A stretch of DNA of 61,867 nt from an uncultured Veillonella sp. (lineage in GTDB: Bacteria > Bacillota > Negativicutes > Veillonellales > Veillonellaceae): contig CAAEOZ010000007.1 in assembly GCA_900757715.1 (NCBI GenBank), positions 1 to 61,867 of the forward strand, written 5' to 3'. Positions 27,829 through 35,295 of this stretch are shown piece after piece (the first letter of the stretch is position 1; every line of letters begins with the position of its first letter). The notes under the pieces are model-generated. The model had not been told where the DNA came from and did not search any database. It saw only the letters and a list, made by a program, of their open reading frames with translations. Both the position numbers and the translations under genes were made by a program.

Positions 27829-27850
27829 TTTATACGTGAACGTTTACAAT
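27822..27850 (+). promoter_or_regulatory. bioB promoter
   Basis: TTGACA (27,822-27,827), a 17-bp spacer and TACAAT (27,845-27,850). The predicted start is near 27,857, giving a leader of about 48 nt. Confidence 0.75.
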
Positions 27851-27854
27851 CAAA

Positions 27855-27888
27855 TTGTCAATATATTATGTTTTTATTAAGTTAACAA
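27855..27888 (+). promoter_or_regulatory. Putative BirA operator 2
   Basis: TTGTCAAT (27,855-27,862) and GTTAACAA (27,881-27,888) are spaced by 18 bp, three more than in operator 1. The left arm sits at the predicted transcription start. The right arm is a perfect BirA half site. Confidence 0.45.
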
Positions 27889-27904
27889 TTTACCGGAGGC
27901 TATT

Positions 27905-28933
27905 ATGGCTTTGCCTATAGATCAACAACCATCCCAAGTGGGTACATACGAAAAAATTCTTACCATTGCAAACCGCATCATGAACGGCGGCGAAATTACA
28001 AAAGAAGAAGCAATCGAGCTGATTCATACTTCAGATGATGATACCATGATTCTACTCGCTATGGCTGATAAAATTCGCCAACATTTCAATGATAATTCTG
28101 TGGATGTATGTGCCATTGTTAATGCTCGGTCCGGCAAATGTCCTGAAAACTGTAAATTCTGTGCTCAATCCGCACACCACAACACAGGCGTTCAGGAGTA
28201 TCCTTTCATGGATGAAGAAAGCATTCTCCAAGCAGCACGTAAAGCTAAAGAGGCTGGTGCAATTCGTTTTTCCATCGTAACAAGTGGTCGTAATACTAAT
28301 AACCCTGATGAATTTGATCAAATCATCCATGTATTAGGCCGTATCAAAAATGAAATTGGTCTTGAAATCTGCTGTTCCCTTGGGTTGTTAACTTACGAAC
28401 AAGCACTCAAATTAAAAGAAGTTGGCGTTACTCGATATCACTCCAATATCGAAACGGCACCTAGTCACTTCCCAGATATTTGTACTACACATTCCTACGA
28501 AGACAAAATGTTTACCATAGATAACGCACAAAAAGCAGGCATCCGTGTTTGCTCTGGCGGCATTCTTGGTCTTAACGAAACATTAGAACAACGCGTTGAA
28601 ATGGCGTTCGAACTCAAACGTTTACATATTGACTCCGTGCCATTAAACATTTTGAATCCTGTTAAAGGGACTCCATTTGAAAGCAACGAAGCTTTACGTC
28701 CATTGGATATCTTACGTACCTTCGCTGTATTCCGTTTCATCTTGCCAAACGCATTGATACGGACTGCAGGTGGCCGCGAAGTAAATCTACGAGACTTACA
28801 AGCTTATGCTCTAAAAGGTGGCCTAAACGGTATCATGGTTGGTGGCTACTTAACTACTGGCGGTCGTTCACCTCAAGACGATCTCCAAATGATTCAAGAC
28901 TTGGAGTTGACTCGCAATACAGCTCAAGTCTAA
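27905..28933 (+). CDS. bioB: Biotin synthase
   Basis: Radical-SAM enzyme of 342 residues that inserts sulfur into dethiobiotin. The SAM cluster motif CPENCKFC (C-x3-C-x2-C) is at about residues 70-77, preceded by the NARSGKC block that is typical of BioB. AccGGAGGC lies 7 bp before the ATG. No other bio gene is nearby, so the cell may take up dethiobiotin or pimelate products, or keep the rest elsewhere. Two BirA-type operators around its promoter suggest repression by biotin. Confidence 0.95.
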   Translation: MALPIDQQPSQVGTYEKILTIANRIMNGGEITKEEAIELIHTSDDDTMILLAMADKIRQHFNDNSVDVCAIVNARSGKCPENCKFCAQSAHHNTGVQEYPFMDEESILQAARKAKEAGAIRFSIVTSGRNTNNPDEFDQIIHVLGRIKNEIGLEICCSLGLLTYEQALKLKEVGVTRYHSNIETAPSHFPDICTTHSYEDKMFTIDNAQKAGIRVCSGGILGLNETLEQRVEMAFELKRLHIDSVPLNILNPVKGTPFESNEALRPLDILRTFAVFRFILPNALIRTAGGREVNLRDLQAYALKGGLNGIMVGGYLTTGGRSPQDDLQMIQDLELTRNTAQV

Positions 28934-29015
28934 AAACCTCATATATACCATTCTCTACATCTAGAGGATGTAGTATATAAAATATTCCCTAATGCTTTAT
29001 AAATATTTTACACAT

Positions 29016-29055
29016 AAAAAGAACCATCTAGTTTGCTGTACTAGATGGTTCTTTT
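29016..29055. terminator. Bidirectional terminator after bioB
   Basis: AAAAGAACCATCTAGT and its complement form a 16-17 bp stem with a 7-nt loop, overlapping the stop codon of the convergent small gene. Confidence 0.88.
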
Positions 29056-29416
29056 ATTTCCATAATAAAATATAAATGGCTTGACCATTTGTGTTCCCTG
29101 CAATAGGCTCAGGATTCTCATTAAATTCTACATTCTCATACGGCGTCCCGTCTGACATGTACGCATCTACCTTCAATGTTTCCATGGTTCGATTATATCT
29201 ACTGATATAAACTTTATATCGCAATTCGTCGCCACCCAGTTCATTAACTCGCAGCCACAAAAGCGCGTCGTAATCACTCTTCTGTACACTGTCATTGTCA
29301 ATAAATAATTGGTTTCCTGATGCATCTGGTCCAACATAGTACCAGTCCGTTGCGTTAGTAGTCCCCCCTATACTGAGTAGCCACAAAAGTGTTAATATGG
29401 TGAATATTTTACTCAT
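29054..29416 (-). CDS. Small secreted protein of unknown function
   Basis: A 120-residue protein with a signal peptide (about residues 1-22, ending NA-T). The mature part starts DWYYVGPDASGNQLFIDNDS and alternates like a beta-sandwich. The opening W-Y-x-V...IDxxSV pattern recalls surface-adhesin E-like domains, but I do not assign it. It has no cysteine, so it is not a lipoprotein. It would act in the periplasm. A structured region lies upstream. Confidence 0.6.
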   Translation of the reverse strand: MSKIFTILTLLWLLSIGGTTNATDWYYVGPDASGNQLFIDNDSVQKSDYDALLWLRVNELGGDELRYKVYISRYNRTMETLKVDAYMSDGTPYENVEFNENPEPIAGNTNGQAIYILLWK

Positions 29417-29780
29417 ATGACTGCCCCTCTCATGCTATCCGAGCTGTATATTTTATAAAAGCTTAATGTGGATAAACCTTTATAAAATATACAACTTCTC
29501 CTTTATATAATACCAAAATTGTCCCATATTTATCAACAATAATTAAAATTAATTACCATGTTTTTTACAAATATAAGAATTTTAAAGAAATTTATTAAAT
29601 TTCTTCATTTTTAACTCATTTACCATTCCTATAATGGTAATGTCAAATGATAGATAGAGGTAACAATTCCCTGGTTGCCGTACGTGTATTTATCTCCCGA
29701 CAAGTAATACTAACCCCAAACCTACTACTTGTTTAAATACATGATTCATTTGATATTAATACTAACACTCCCCTTACATG
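29417..29780. other. Structured intergenic region (possible leader or small RNA)
   Basis: Three nested stems are visible: CAAATGA/TCATTTG (29,644-29,650 and 29,746-29,752), TGTATTTA/TAAATACA (29,685-29,692 and 29,734-29,741) and ACAAGTA/TACTTGT (29,700-29,706 and 29,726-29,732). A TACCAT/ATGGTA palindrome spans a TATAAT at 29,630-29,635, and a 9-bp palindrome lies at 29,585-29,605. A bidirectional terminator follows at 29,781. Either a rightward small RNA or the leader of the leftward secreted-protein gene would fit. Confidence 0.4.
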
Positions 29781-29809
29781 AAAAAGGACTCCAAATGGAG
29801 TCCTTTTTT
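29781..29809. terminator. Bidirectional terminator
   Basis: AAAAAGGACTCCA/TGGAGTCCTTTTTT with a 3-nt loop. It ends the leftward TetR gene and could also end a rightward small RNA. Confidence 0.85.
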
Positions 29810-29858
29810 CGTTGTATAAAAACTTCATAGAATACTAAAACATAAGCGGGTATGAATA

Positions 29859-30458
29859 CTATTTACTTTGTAAACCACGATAAACGAGTTCAAAAATAAT
29901 TTTCTGAGCTTCTAACCACTTATCGCTCTGAGACCACTTGTATTCTTTATTAATAGCGTATAGTCCATGTACTAAAAATACAAAAACGGATACACCCACA
30001 TCAAATGAAACCCCAAGTGCTTCTGCCATAACGAGCCCTTGCCGATCTTTTTCACGCCGTATAATGCGTTGTAATACATATTCTGCAATTTGCTCATCCA
30101 GAAATAAAGGTAAATACTTTTTATGTCGTATAATACGCTGACATAACGGCAGTCTATCAAAAATAGAATCATATGCTTCTCTCAATGACACAGAATCAGA
30201 AGCAGCTGATAAGGTGTTAGCTATAGTTTGTAAATTATTATTATCTACCATTCCTGGCTTTGAATAAGCAATTGCATCATCCACTAAATCATCAACAATT
30301 TCCATGATATTACTATAGTGTAAATAAAAAGTAGAACGAGTTATACCTGACGTTTTACACAACAATGTTACTGTTACAGACTCAAAAGAATGGTTCTCTA
30401 AACAACTAAGCAAGCCTTCTTTTAACAACATTCGTGTCATTTCTTTTCGAGTTATCAT
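29859..30458 (-). CDS. TetR-family regulator
   Basis: A 199-residue repressor. The N-terminal helix-turn-helix is at residues about 20-50 (SFESVTVTLLCKTSGITRSTFYLHYSN region), and the remainder is the helical ligand-binding and dimer domain. GGAGGTTAT precedes the ATG at 30,458; a longer reading would add ten residues through this site. It is divergent from the metallo-hydrolase gene, and an 8-bp perfect inverted repeat sits just upstream, the usual layout of a self-regulating TetR pair. The ligand is unknown. Confidence 0.85.
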   Translation of the reverse strand: MITRKEMTRMLLKEGLLSCLENHSFESVTVTLLCKTSGITRSTFYLHYSNIMEIVDDLVDDAIAYSKPGMVDNNNLQTIANTLSAASDSVSLREAYDSIFDRLPLCQRIIRHKKYLPLFLDEQIAEYVLQRIIRREKDRQGLVMAEALGVSFDVGVSVFVFLVHGLYAINKEYKWSQSDKWLEAQKIIFELVYRGLQSK

Positions 30459-30470
30459 ATAACCTCCAAC

Positions 30471-30497
30471 ATAGACACTTTTATACAATGTGTCTAT
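30471..30497. promoter_or_regulatory. Putative TetR operator
   Basis: ATAGACAC (30,471-30,478) and GTGTCTAT (30,490-30,497) flank an 11-bp spacer that holds a leftward TATAAA. Binding here would cover the regulator's own -10 region and ribosome binding area. Confidence 0.65.
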
Positions 30498-30619
30498 TAA
30501 TAAACATAGTGTTAATTATTGTTGAGACTAGTATAACAAAACAAGGTACACTAATTCTAGAGATTACAAATAATAATCTATTCAATTAAATCAATAATAA
30601 TTCAATTAAGGAGATAACT

Positions 30620-31405
30620 ATGACACAATATACTCACATTCGAAATGCAACGGGAAAATTAACAATAAAAAACACCACATTTCTTATTGATCCATTCTTA
30701 GCACCAAAAGATACTTATCCCGGCTTTGAAGGAACATTTAACTATCAGCAGAGAATGCCTATGGTTGATTTGCCTGTATCAATAGACAATCTATTAAGCG
30801 ATATAACTGCAGCAGTAGTTACACATACACATCTCGATCATTGGGATGATACGGCAATTAAATCTATTCCAAAATCACTTCCTATTTTTGTACAAAATAC
30901 AGCGGACAAAGAACTTATTACGTCACAAGGCTTTAATGATGTACGCATTATTTTTGAAAGTCTAGAGTTCAATGGTATCACATTGAGAAAAACAGGTGGC
31001 TCACACGGCACTGTAGAAATGTATGCAAATCCGATTCTCGCACCATTAGCAGGCGATGCGATGGGCGTTATTTTTGAAGCAGCAGGCGAACCAACTGTGT
31101 ACCTTGTAGGCGATACAGTTTGGACAAGTGATGTAGAGAAGGCCCTCCTTCGCTTCGACCCTAACGTTATTATTATGAACACTGGATATGCTCAAATTTT
31201 AGGCTTTGAAGATAGCATTATTATGGGTACAAAAGATATTGGCCGCATGGTGGTACGCAAACCAGAGGCTAAAATCATTGCGGTTCACATGGATACAGTT
31301 AATCATACTGCAACAAGTCGTAAGGATGTGCGCAAATTTATCAAAGGCACCAACATTGAAAGCCATGTAGCAGTTCCTGAAGACGGAGAAACCATCGCAC
31401 TTTAA
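30620..31405 (+). CDS. UlaG-like metallo-beta-lactamase-fold hydrolase
   Basis: A 261-residue cytoplasmic MBL-fold protein. The zinc signature THTHLDHWD lies near residue 71, GDTVW with a metal-bridging aspartate near residue 164, and AVHMDTVNH near residue 215 gives a later histidine. The family includes L-ascorbate-6-phosphate lactonase and many uncharacterised enzymes. It is divergent from the TetR gene, so induction by a ligand of that repressor is likely. The substrate is unknown. Confidence 0.8.
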   Translation: MTQYTHIRNATGKLTIKNTTFLIDPFLAPKDTYPGFEGTFNYQQRMPMVDLPVSIDNLLSDITAAVVTHTHLDHWDDTAIKSIPKSLPIFVQNTADKELITSQGFNDVRIIFESLEFNGITLRKTGGSHGTVEMYANPILAPLAGDAMGVIFEAAGEPTVYLVGDTVWTSDVEKALLRFDPNVIIMNTGYAQILGFEDSIIMGTKDIGRMVVRKPEAKIIAVHMDTVNHTATSRKDVRKFIKGTNIESHVAVPEDGETIAL

Positions 31406-31476
31406 TAGCCCTAAAATAATCAGCACACTAGGCTACATCTAATACAACACTACCCAAAAATCTATCTACAAACAAT

Positions 31477-31537
31477 AAAAAACGCCCTCTAAAGTCTAAT
31501 AGTCATAATAACTACAAGATCTATAGAGGGTGTTTTT
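31477..31537 (+). terminator. Terminator between the MBL gene and cooS
   Basis: AAAAACGCCCTCTA (31,478-31,491) pairs with TAGAGGGTGTTTTT (31,524-31,537). Convergent genes on both sides can use it. Confidence 0.82.
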
Positions 31538-31575
31538 ATACTTAACTACAAATTATAATCTATCAAAAAGATAAA

Positions 31576-33759
31576 CTATTTTACTTCAGCCCAACCTAAA
31601 GTAGCACGCTTTTCATCGATATCTGCCAAGATTTTCTCAGCTACTTTAGCAGGATCTGTATTTACATACATAACAGAGCCTAAGATATCTTTAGTATCTT
31701 CTTTAAGCCATTTTGTAACGGCATCAGAGCCTTGTGTAGGTGGCTCAACACAGTGGTAAGAGTTAATCCCCATCAAGCGGAAGCCAAGGGATGCATCAAT
31801 ACCCTTTTCGTTAGACCATTCAGGGCTAGACATAGCAAATGGCAATTGTGGTAAATTAAGGCCGAGCTCTGCAGCAATACCACCGAAGATGCCGGAGGAA
31901 CGTGCATTATCTACACATTCGCCCACATGCCATACTGGTGGTTGATCATCACCCAGGAACTCTTGCAATGCAGGGCTACATTTCTTGTTAGCATCTGTAT
32001 TGCAATAGCCAAGTTTCATCAATGGGAAGGATGCACAACCGTTTGTAAGGATGATACAGCCATTTTTAATAAGTGTATCAACGATATCTACAGTTGCTTT
32101 TTCGTAGATAACGCGAGGGTTGGAACACCCTACTACGTTAACGATACCGCGAACTTTACCAGATTTTAATGCCTCTGCCAATGGTTTGAAGGAACCATAA
32201 TGTTTAACAGTAGATTCTGGAGAGAAACCAACTTCTGCAGTAATTTCATATGGCGGAATGAATACAGGCATACCCTTGCGCAATTCATGAGCTTCAAGAG
32301 CACGATCCAAGATTTTGCGAGCCAATTCTTTTGTTTCAGCCAAGTTAGTGTGATGGTGATCGTAACCAATGTGTTCTGCACCTGGTAAACGAGCTGCATC
32401 AGATGTAGTGATAACTTTTGTGTTGAAGCAACGTGCTACGTCCATAATAGCAGGGTAAACGTCTTGAACGTCAGCTACCCAGCAATCAAGTGCGCCAGTA
32501 CCAAGTACAAGTTCCGCACCGATAGCATTACACAACGGAATAACGTTTTCGTAGCGGTACATGCTGGACAAGCCAGAGCAACAAATACCATAGAATTGGA
32601 TGCCTTTGGCACCGATAGCTTTCGCTTTTTCTAAATACTCTTCAGAGGCACCAATTGTACAAATTTGAGATACTAATGTTGGCAAGTGACCATGAACAGC
32701 GATGTTAACATACCCTTTTTTCAAGGCACCAATGTTAACTTTGGAAGTACGACGACCACCTTGCCCGAACAATGCGTCTGTTGCGATATCCGCTGCCACT
32801 ACGCCAGTAAATGTGAAAGCAAGGCCACAACGTAAGAATTGCTTCATGTTGCTTTCCCAATCGCCATCTGTACCTACGCATGTACGATGATATGCATCGA
32901 AGGCTTCATTGTATGCAGAAATAGGTAAGATATCCAAGTTTTTCCAAACTTCGCGGCGTTCAGCAGGAGCCATCGCAGTAATTGTTTTATATTCGCCAGG
33001 TAATGCACGGCTCAAATCTTCTAATAGAACATCTGCCAAATCATTTGCCACTTCTTTTAAGGAACGACCTTCTTCAGGGATATTGAAAGCTTTACATACA
33101 GTACGGATTTTTTCTTCCCCCAAAATTGGAATATCCAATTGGTCATTAGCAGCCGCTTTCAAAGAAATCAAGATTTCACGAGCATGCGCACCATGTTGAG
33201 TCAAACCACCTGCAGCAGCACGTGTCATATTACGAGCTACGATAAGATCAGCATCGGCACCACAGACACCACGAGGGCTCTTAGGTGTAATTTTACATGG
33301 ACCCATGAAGCAGATACGGCAACATACACCGGCAATACCGAATGTACATTGTGGTTGTTGTTTATCAAAACGGTCAAATACTGTATCGCAACCGATTTGC
33401 TCCATGCGAAGAATCATTTCGCGTACCGCAGGATCTGGTGTTTGTTCAATAACATCTTGTTTTGTAGGCCATGTTTTACGATACTCAGCAACGGCTTTCA
33501 TATAGTCATTTACGCCATGTTCATGAGGTACCCCTGGTTCATGAGTGTGTGGCACCCATTTATCCGTCGGAAGAGCCTTTGCATGACTATGGTCGTGACC
33601 ATGGTCATGATTGTGGTCATGTTGATGATCGTGGTCGTGACCATGATGATCATGATCGCCGCAGTGGCAATGATGTTCATGATTATGATTGTGACCATGA
33701 TCATGTTGTTCACCATGATTATGGTCATGGGTATTTTTGTTTTCCACATCTTTACTCAT
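31576..33759 (-). CDS. cooS: Anaerobic CO dehydrogenase catalytic subunit with His-rich N-terminal extension
   Basis: Ni-Fe-S enzyme of 727 residues that oxidises CO to CO2; most CooS proteins have about 630. Residues 11-59 hold 24 histidines in HD/HN/HG pairs plus two cysteines, like the nickel-storing tails of CooJ, HypB or SlyD. The cluster B/D cysteines (CCRICFMGPC, RGVCG) and the C-cluster ligands (the histidine in AVHGHLP and cysteines in YGICCSG, ALDCWV, VVGCSN, TNGCAS and GECVD) are all present. No cooC, cooF, cooJ or acetyl-CoA synthase gene is nearby. GGAGGTTTC precedes the ATG. The fused tail may make up for a missing nickel chaperone (inference). Confidence 0.93.
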   Translation of the reverse strand: MSKDVENKNTHDHNHGEQHDHGHNHNHEHHCHCGDHDHHGHDHDHQHDHNHDHGHDHSHAKALPTDKWVPHTHEPGVPHEHGVNDYMKAVAEYRKTWPTKQDVIEQTPDPAVREMILRMEQIGCDTVFDRFDKQQPQCTFGIAGVCCRICFMGPCKITPKSPRGVCGADADLIVARNMTRAAAGGLTQHGAHAREILISLKAAANDQLDIPILGEEKIRTVCKAFNIPEEGRSLKEVANDLADVLLEDLSRALPGEYKTITAMAPAERREVWKNLDILPISAYNEAFDAYHRTCVGTDGDWESNMKQFLRCGLAFTFTGVVAADIATDALFGQGGRRTSKVNIGALKKGYVNIAVHGHLPTLVSQICTIGASEEYLEKAKAIGAKGIQFYGICCSGLSSMYRYENVIPLCNAIGAELVLGTGALDCWVADVQDVYPAIMDVARCFNTKVITTSDAARLPGAEHIGYDHHHTNLAETKELARKILDRALEAHELRKGMPVFIPPYEITAEVGFSPESTVKHYGSFKPLAEALKSGKVRGIVNVVGCSNPRVIYEKATVDIVDTLIKNGCIILTNGCASFPLMKLGYCNTDANKKCSPALQEFLGDDQPPVWHVGECVDNARSSGIFGGIAAELGLNLPQLPFAMSSPEWSNEKGIDASLGFRLMGINSYHCVEPPTQGSDAVTKWLKEDTKDILGSVMYVNTDPAKVAEKILADIDEKRATLGWAEVK

Positions 33760-33890
33760 TTGAAACCTCCTAGGGGCCTACATAGGCCAACCAATAATAA
33801 CAAAAACATATTCTACTTTTAATTATATTTAAATCCACTACAATTATGGGTTTTAAATCCTATCTCCTAAATATGTTTTAAACTACTATA

Positions 33891-33919
33891 AGTATATTTT
33901 CTGAAAGGACATTTGTCAA
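33891..33919 (-). promoter_or_regulatory. cooS promoter
   Basis: Leftward TTGACA (33,919-33,914), a 17-bp spacer and TATACT (33,896-33,891). The leader is about 125 nt long and ends with the GGCCTA/TAGGCC palindrome by the Shine-Dalgarno site. Confidence 0.72.
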
Positions 33920-34017
33920 TTAAAATTTGAGAAATTTTTGACGCATCTATATCTAAGAATATGATAATTACAACATTCATTAAATTCGATTCTTTCAGTT
34001 TCTTTTCATAAATAAAA

Positions 34018-34054
34018 AGAGATTAATTCCTAAACTTTGCAGGAATTAATCTCT
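34018..34054 (-). terminator. Terminator of the LysR gene
   Basis: AGAGATTAATTCCT and AGGAATTAATCTCT form a 14-bp stem with a 9-nt loop. A T5 run follows in the leftward direction. Confidence 0.8.
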
Positions 34055-34160
34055 ATAATTTATTGATTGATTTATGTATTAATTTATGTATTAATTATTA
34101 ATTCATTAATATGCTCTAACCCCTCAGGATATGCCATCTAAATATCTTTATATCTATACA

Positions 34161-35066
34161 TTACAAAAATTGCTGCATAATATGTGCTACTTCAGATAAA
34201 TGGAAACGTTTTGCCCTATCAGACCTCGCCACAAGAACTAATTGACGGAAACAAAGTTTCGATGCAAGAGGATAGAATTTAACCTTATCGTCATCCCCCT
34301 TACTATTAAGAGTATTCGGTAAGAATGTAATACCATAATCATCTTCTACCAAAGACCGGCATGAATCTAAAGTTTCAGCGCCAATTACGGCTTTTGGCAC
34401 AAAGGATTCTGCTTGACATAGACGGTTTACCAACGTCCGCAATTTGAGTCCCTCTCTTAGCAAAATAAACGGAAATGCTCCAAAAGGTGCGATTTCTCGA
34501 ATTCCATCATTAGTCATGAGAGAATCTGCAATATCTATGGCCTTCTTGTTTTCCACACTAATGGCCAATAAAATCTGCTCATCTAAAACGGGATAACTTT
34601 CAAGGTCCTGAGAATAAATCGGCGTTGGAAATAATCCTACATCTACTAAGCCATCACAAATTTGCTGTTCCAAAAAGTGAGATTCTCCCTCTACAACATG
34701 GAACTCCCAAGAAGGTTCAATTTGCTGAAAGCTTTTCAATGTTTTCCCAAGCATATGATGTCCATAGAATTGAGACAAGCCGATACGCACATGATAGGCT
34801 ACATCTGTGCCTTGATTAATGATAGATTGCGTTAAAGCCTCCACCTTTAAAACTAACGGCATGCCCTCTTTTGCAACTTGTAACGCCGCAGCAGTTGGCA
34901 CGACTTTTGTGCGATCACGAACAAACAACGTAACTCCTAGCTCTGCTTCAATACGACGAATCCCCTGACTCAACGCCGGCTGAGAAATATATAATTTTTT
35001 AGATGCCTTTGAAAATGATGCCATCTCAACGATGGTACTAATATATTTAATGTCTTTTATGTCCAT
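34161..35066 (-). CDS. LysR-family transcriptional regulator
   Basis: A 301-residue regulator of the CysB/CbbR shape. The helix-turn-helix (residues 15-38) reads SFSKASKKLYISQPALSQGI and is followed by a substrate-binding-like domain. The ATG at 35,066 has AAGGA 7 bp upstream; a TTG two codons earlier is less likely. It lies between cooS and pckA, all on the same strand, but each has its own terminator. A role in controlling cooS is possible, yet nothing in the sequence proves it. Confidence 0.85.
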   Translation of the reverse strand: MDIKDIKYISTIVEMASFSKASKKLYISQPALSQGIRRIEAELGVTLFVRDRTKVVPTAAALQVAKEGMPLVLKVEALTQSIINQGTDVAYHVRIGLSQFYGHHMLGKTLKSFQQIEPSWEFHVVEGESHFLEQQICDGLVDVGLFPTPIYSQDLESYPVLDEQILLAISVENKKAIDIADSLMTNDGIREIAPFGAFPFILLREGLKLRTLVNRLCQAESFVPKAVIGAETLDSCRSLVEDDYGITFLPNTLNSKGDDDKVKFYPLASKLCFRQLVLVARSDRAKRFHLSEVAHIMQQFL

Positions 35067-35177
35067 ATACAAGTCCTTATAACTATGTCCGTATACAAGT
35101 CTTATAATAAAACATTATTTCTATTATAGCTACTCATTACTAAAATATATGTTACATATACATGAGGAAAAATAAAA

Positions 35178-35221
35178 ATACCAAGAAATTTAGTGTCTTA
35201 CAAAGCTAAATTTCTTGGTAT
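35178..35221 (-). terminator. Terminator hairpin downstream of pckA
   Basis: ATACCAAGAAATTTAG pairs over 16 bp with CTAAATTTCTTGGTAT, followed leftward by TTTTTATTTTTCC. It lies 75 bp past the pckA stop. Confidence 0.8.
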
Positions 35222-35239
35222 GTCTTATAAGGAAACGAA

Positions 35240-35285
35240 CTACACATAGGATGCGATAGAACCGCATTCTATTACAGCCCTTTTT
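35240..35285. repeat. Palindromic element, copy 2 of the dispersed repeat
   Basis: GGATGCG and CGCATTC flank a short loop, then TATTACAGCCCTTTTTA. It is clearly related to the element at 51-95 but its left arm has decayed. It lies between the pckA stop and its terminator. Confidence 0.5.
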
Positions 35286-35295
35286 AATTTTTAGA

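Larger units (their letters stand above)
27578..27904. other. Divergent intergenic region upstream of bioB
   Basis: An AT-rich 327-bp stretch. The left part holds the promoter of the leftward nuclease/ATPase pair. The right part holds the bioB promoter and two putative BirA operators. No ORF is supported. Confidence 0.5.
33760..34160. other. Intergenic region upstream of cooS
   Basis: It holds the leftward cooS promoter (33,891-33,919), a GGCCTACATAGGCC palindrome (33,775-33,788) just before the cooS ribosome binding site, the LysR terminator (34,018-34,054) and a small tandem TTATGTATTAAT repeat near 34,072-34,100. No ORF is supported. Confidence 0.55.

Noticed and set aside
33139..33822. 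Long rightward reading frames opposite the start of cooS
   Set aside because: They are the antisense shadow of the His-rich CooS tail (repeated CAT/CAC codons read as ATG/GTG). They have no ribosome binding site and no plausible protein.
34069..34108. TTATGTATTAAT tandem repeat as an operator
   Set aside because: Only two imperfect copies in very AT-rich DNA, downstream of the LysR stop; chance or slippage is enough to explain it.
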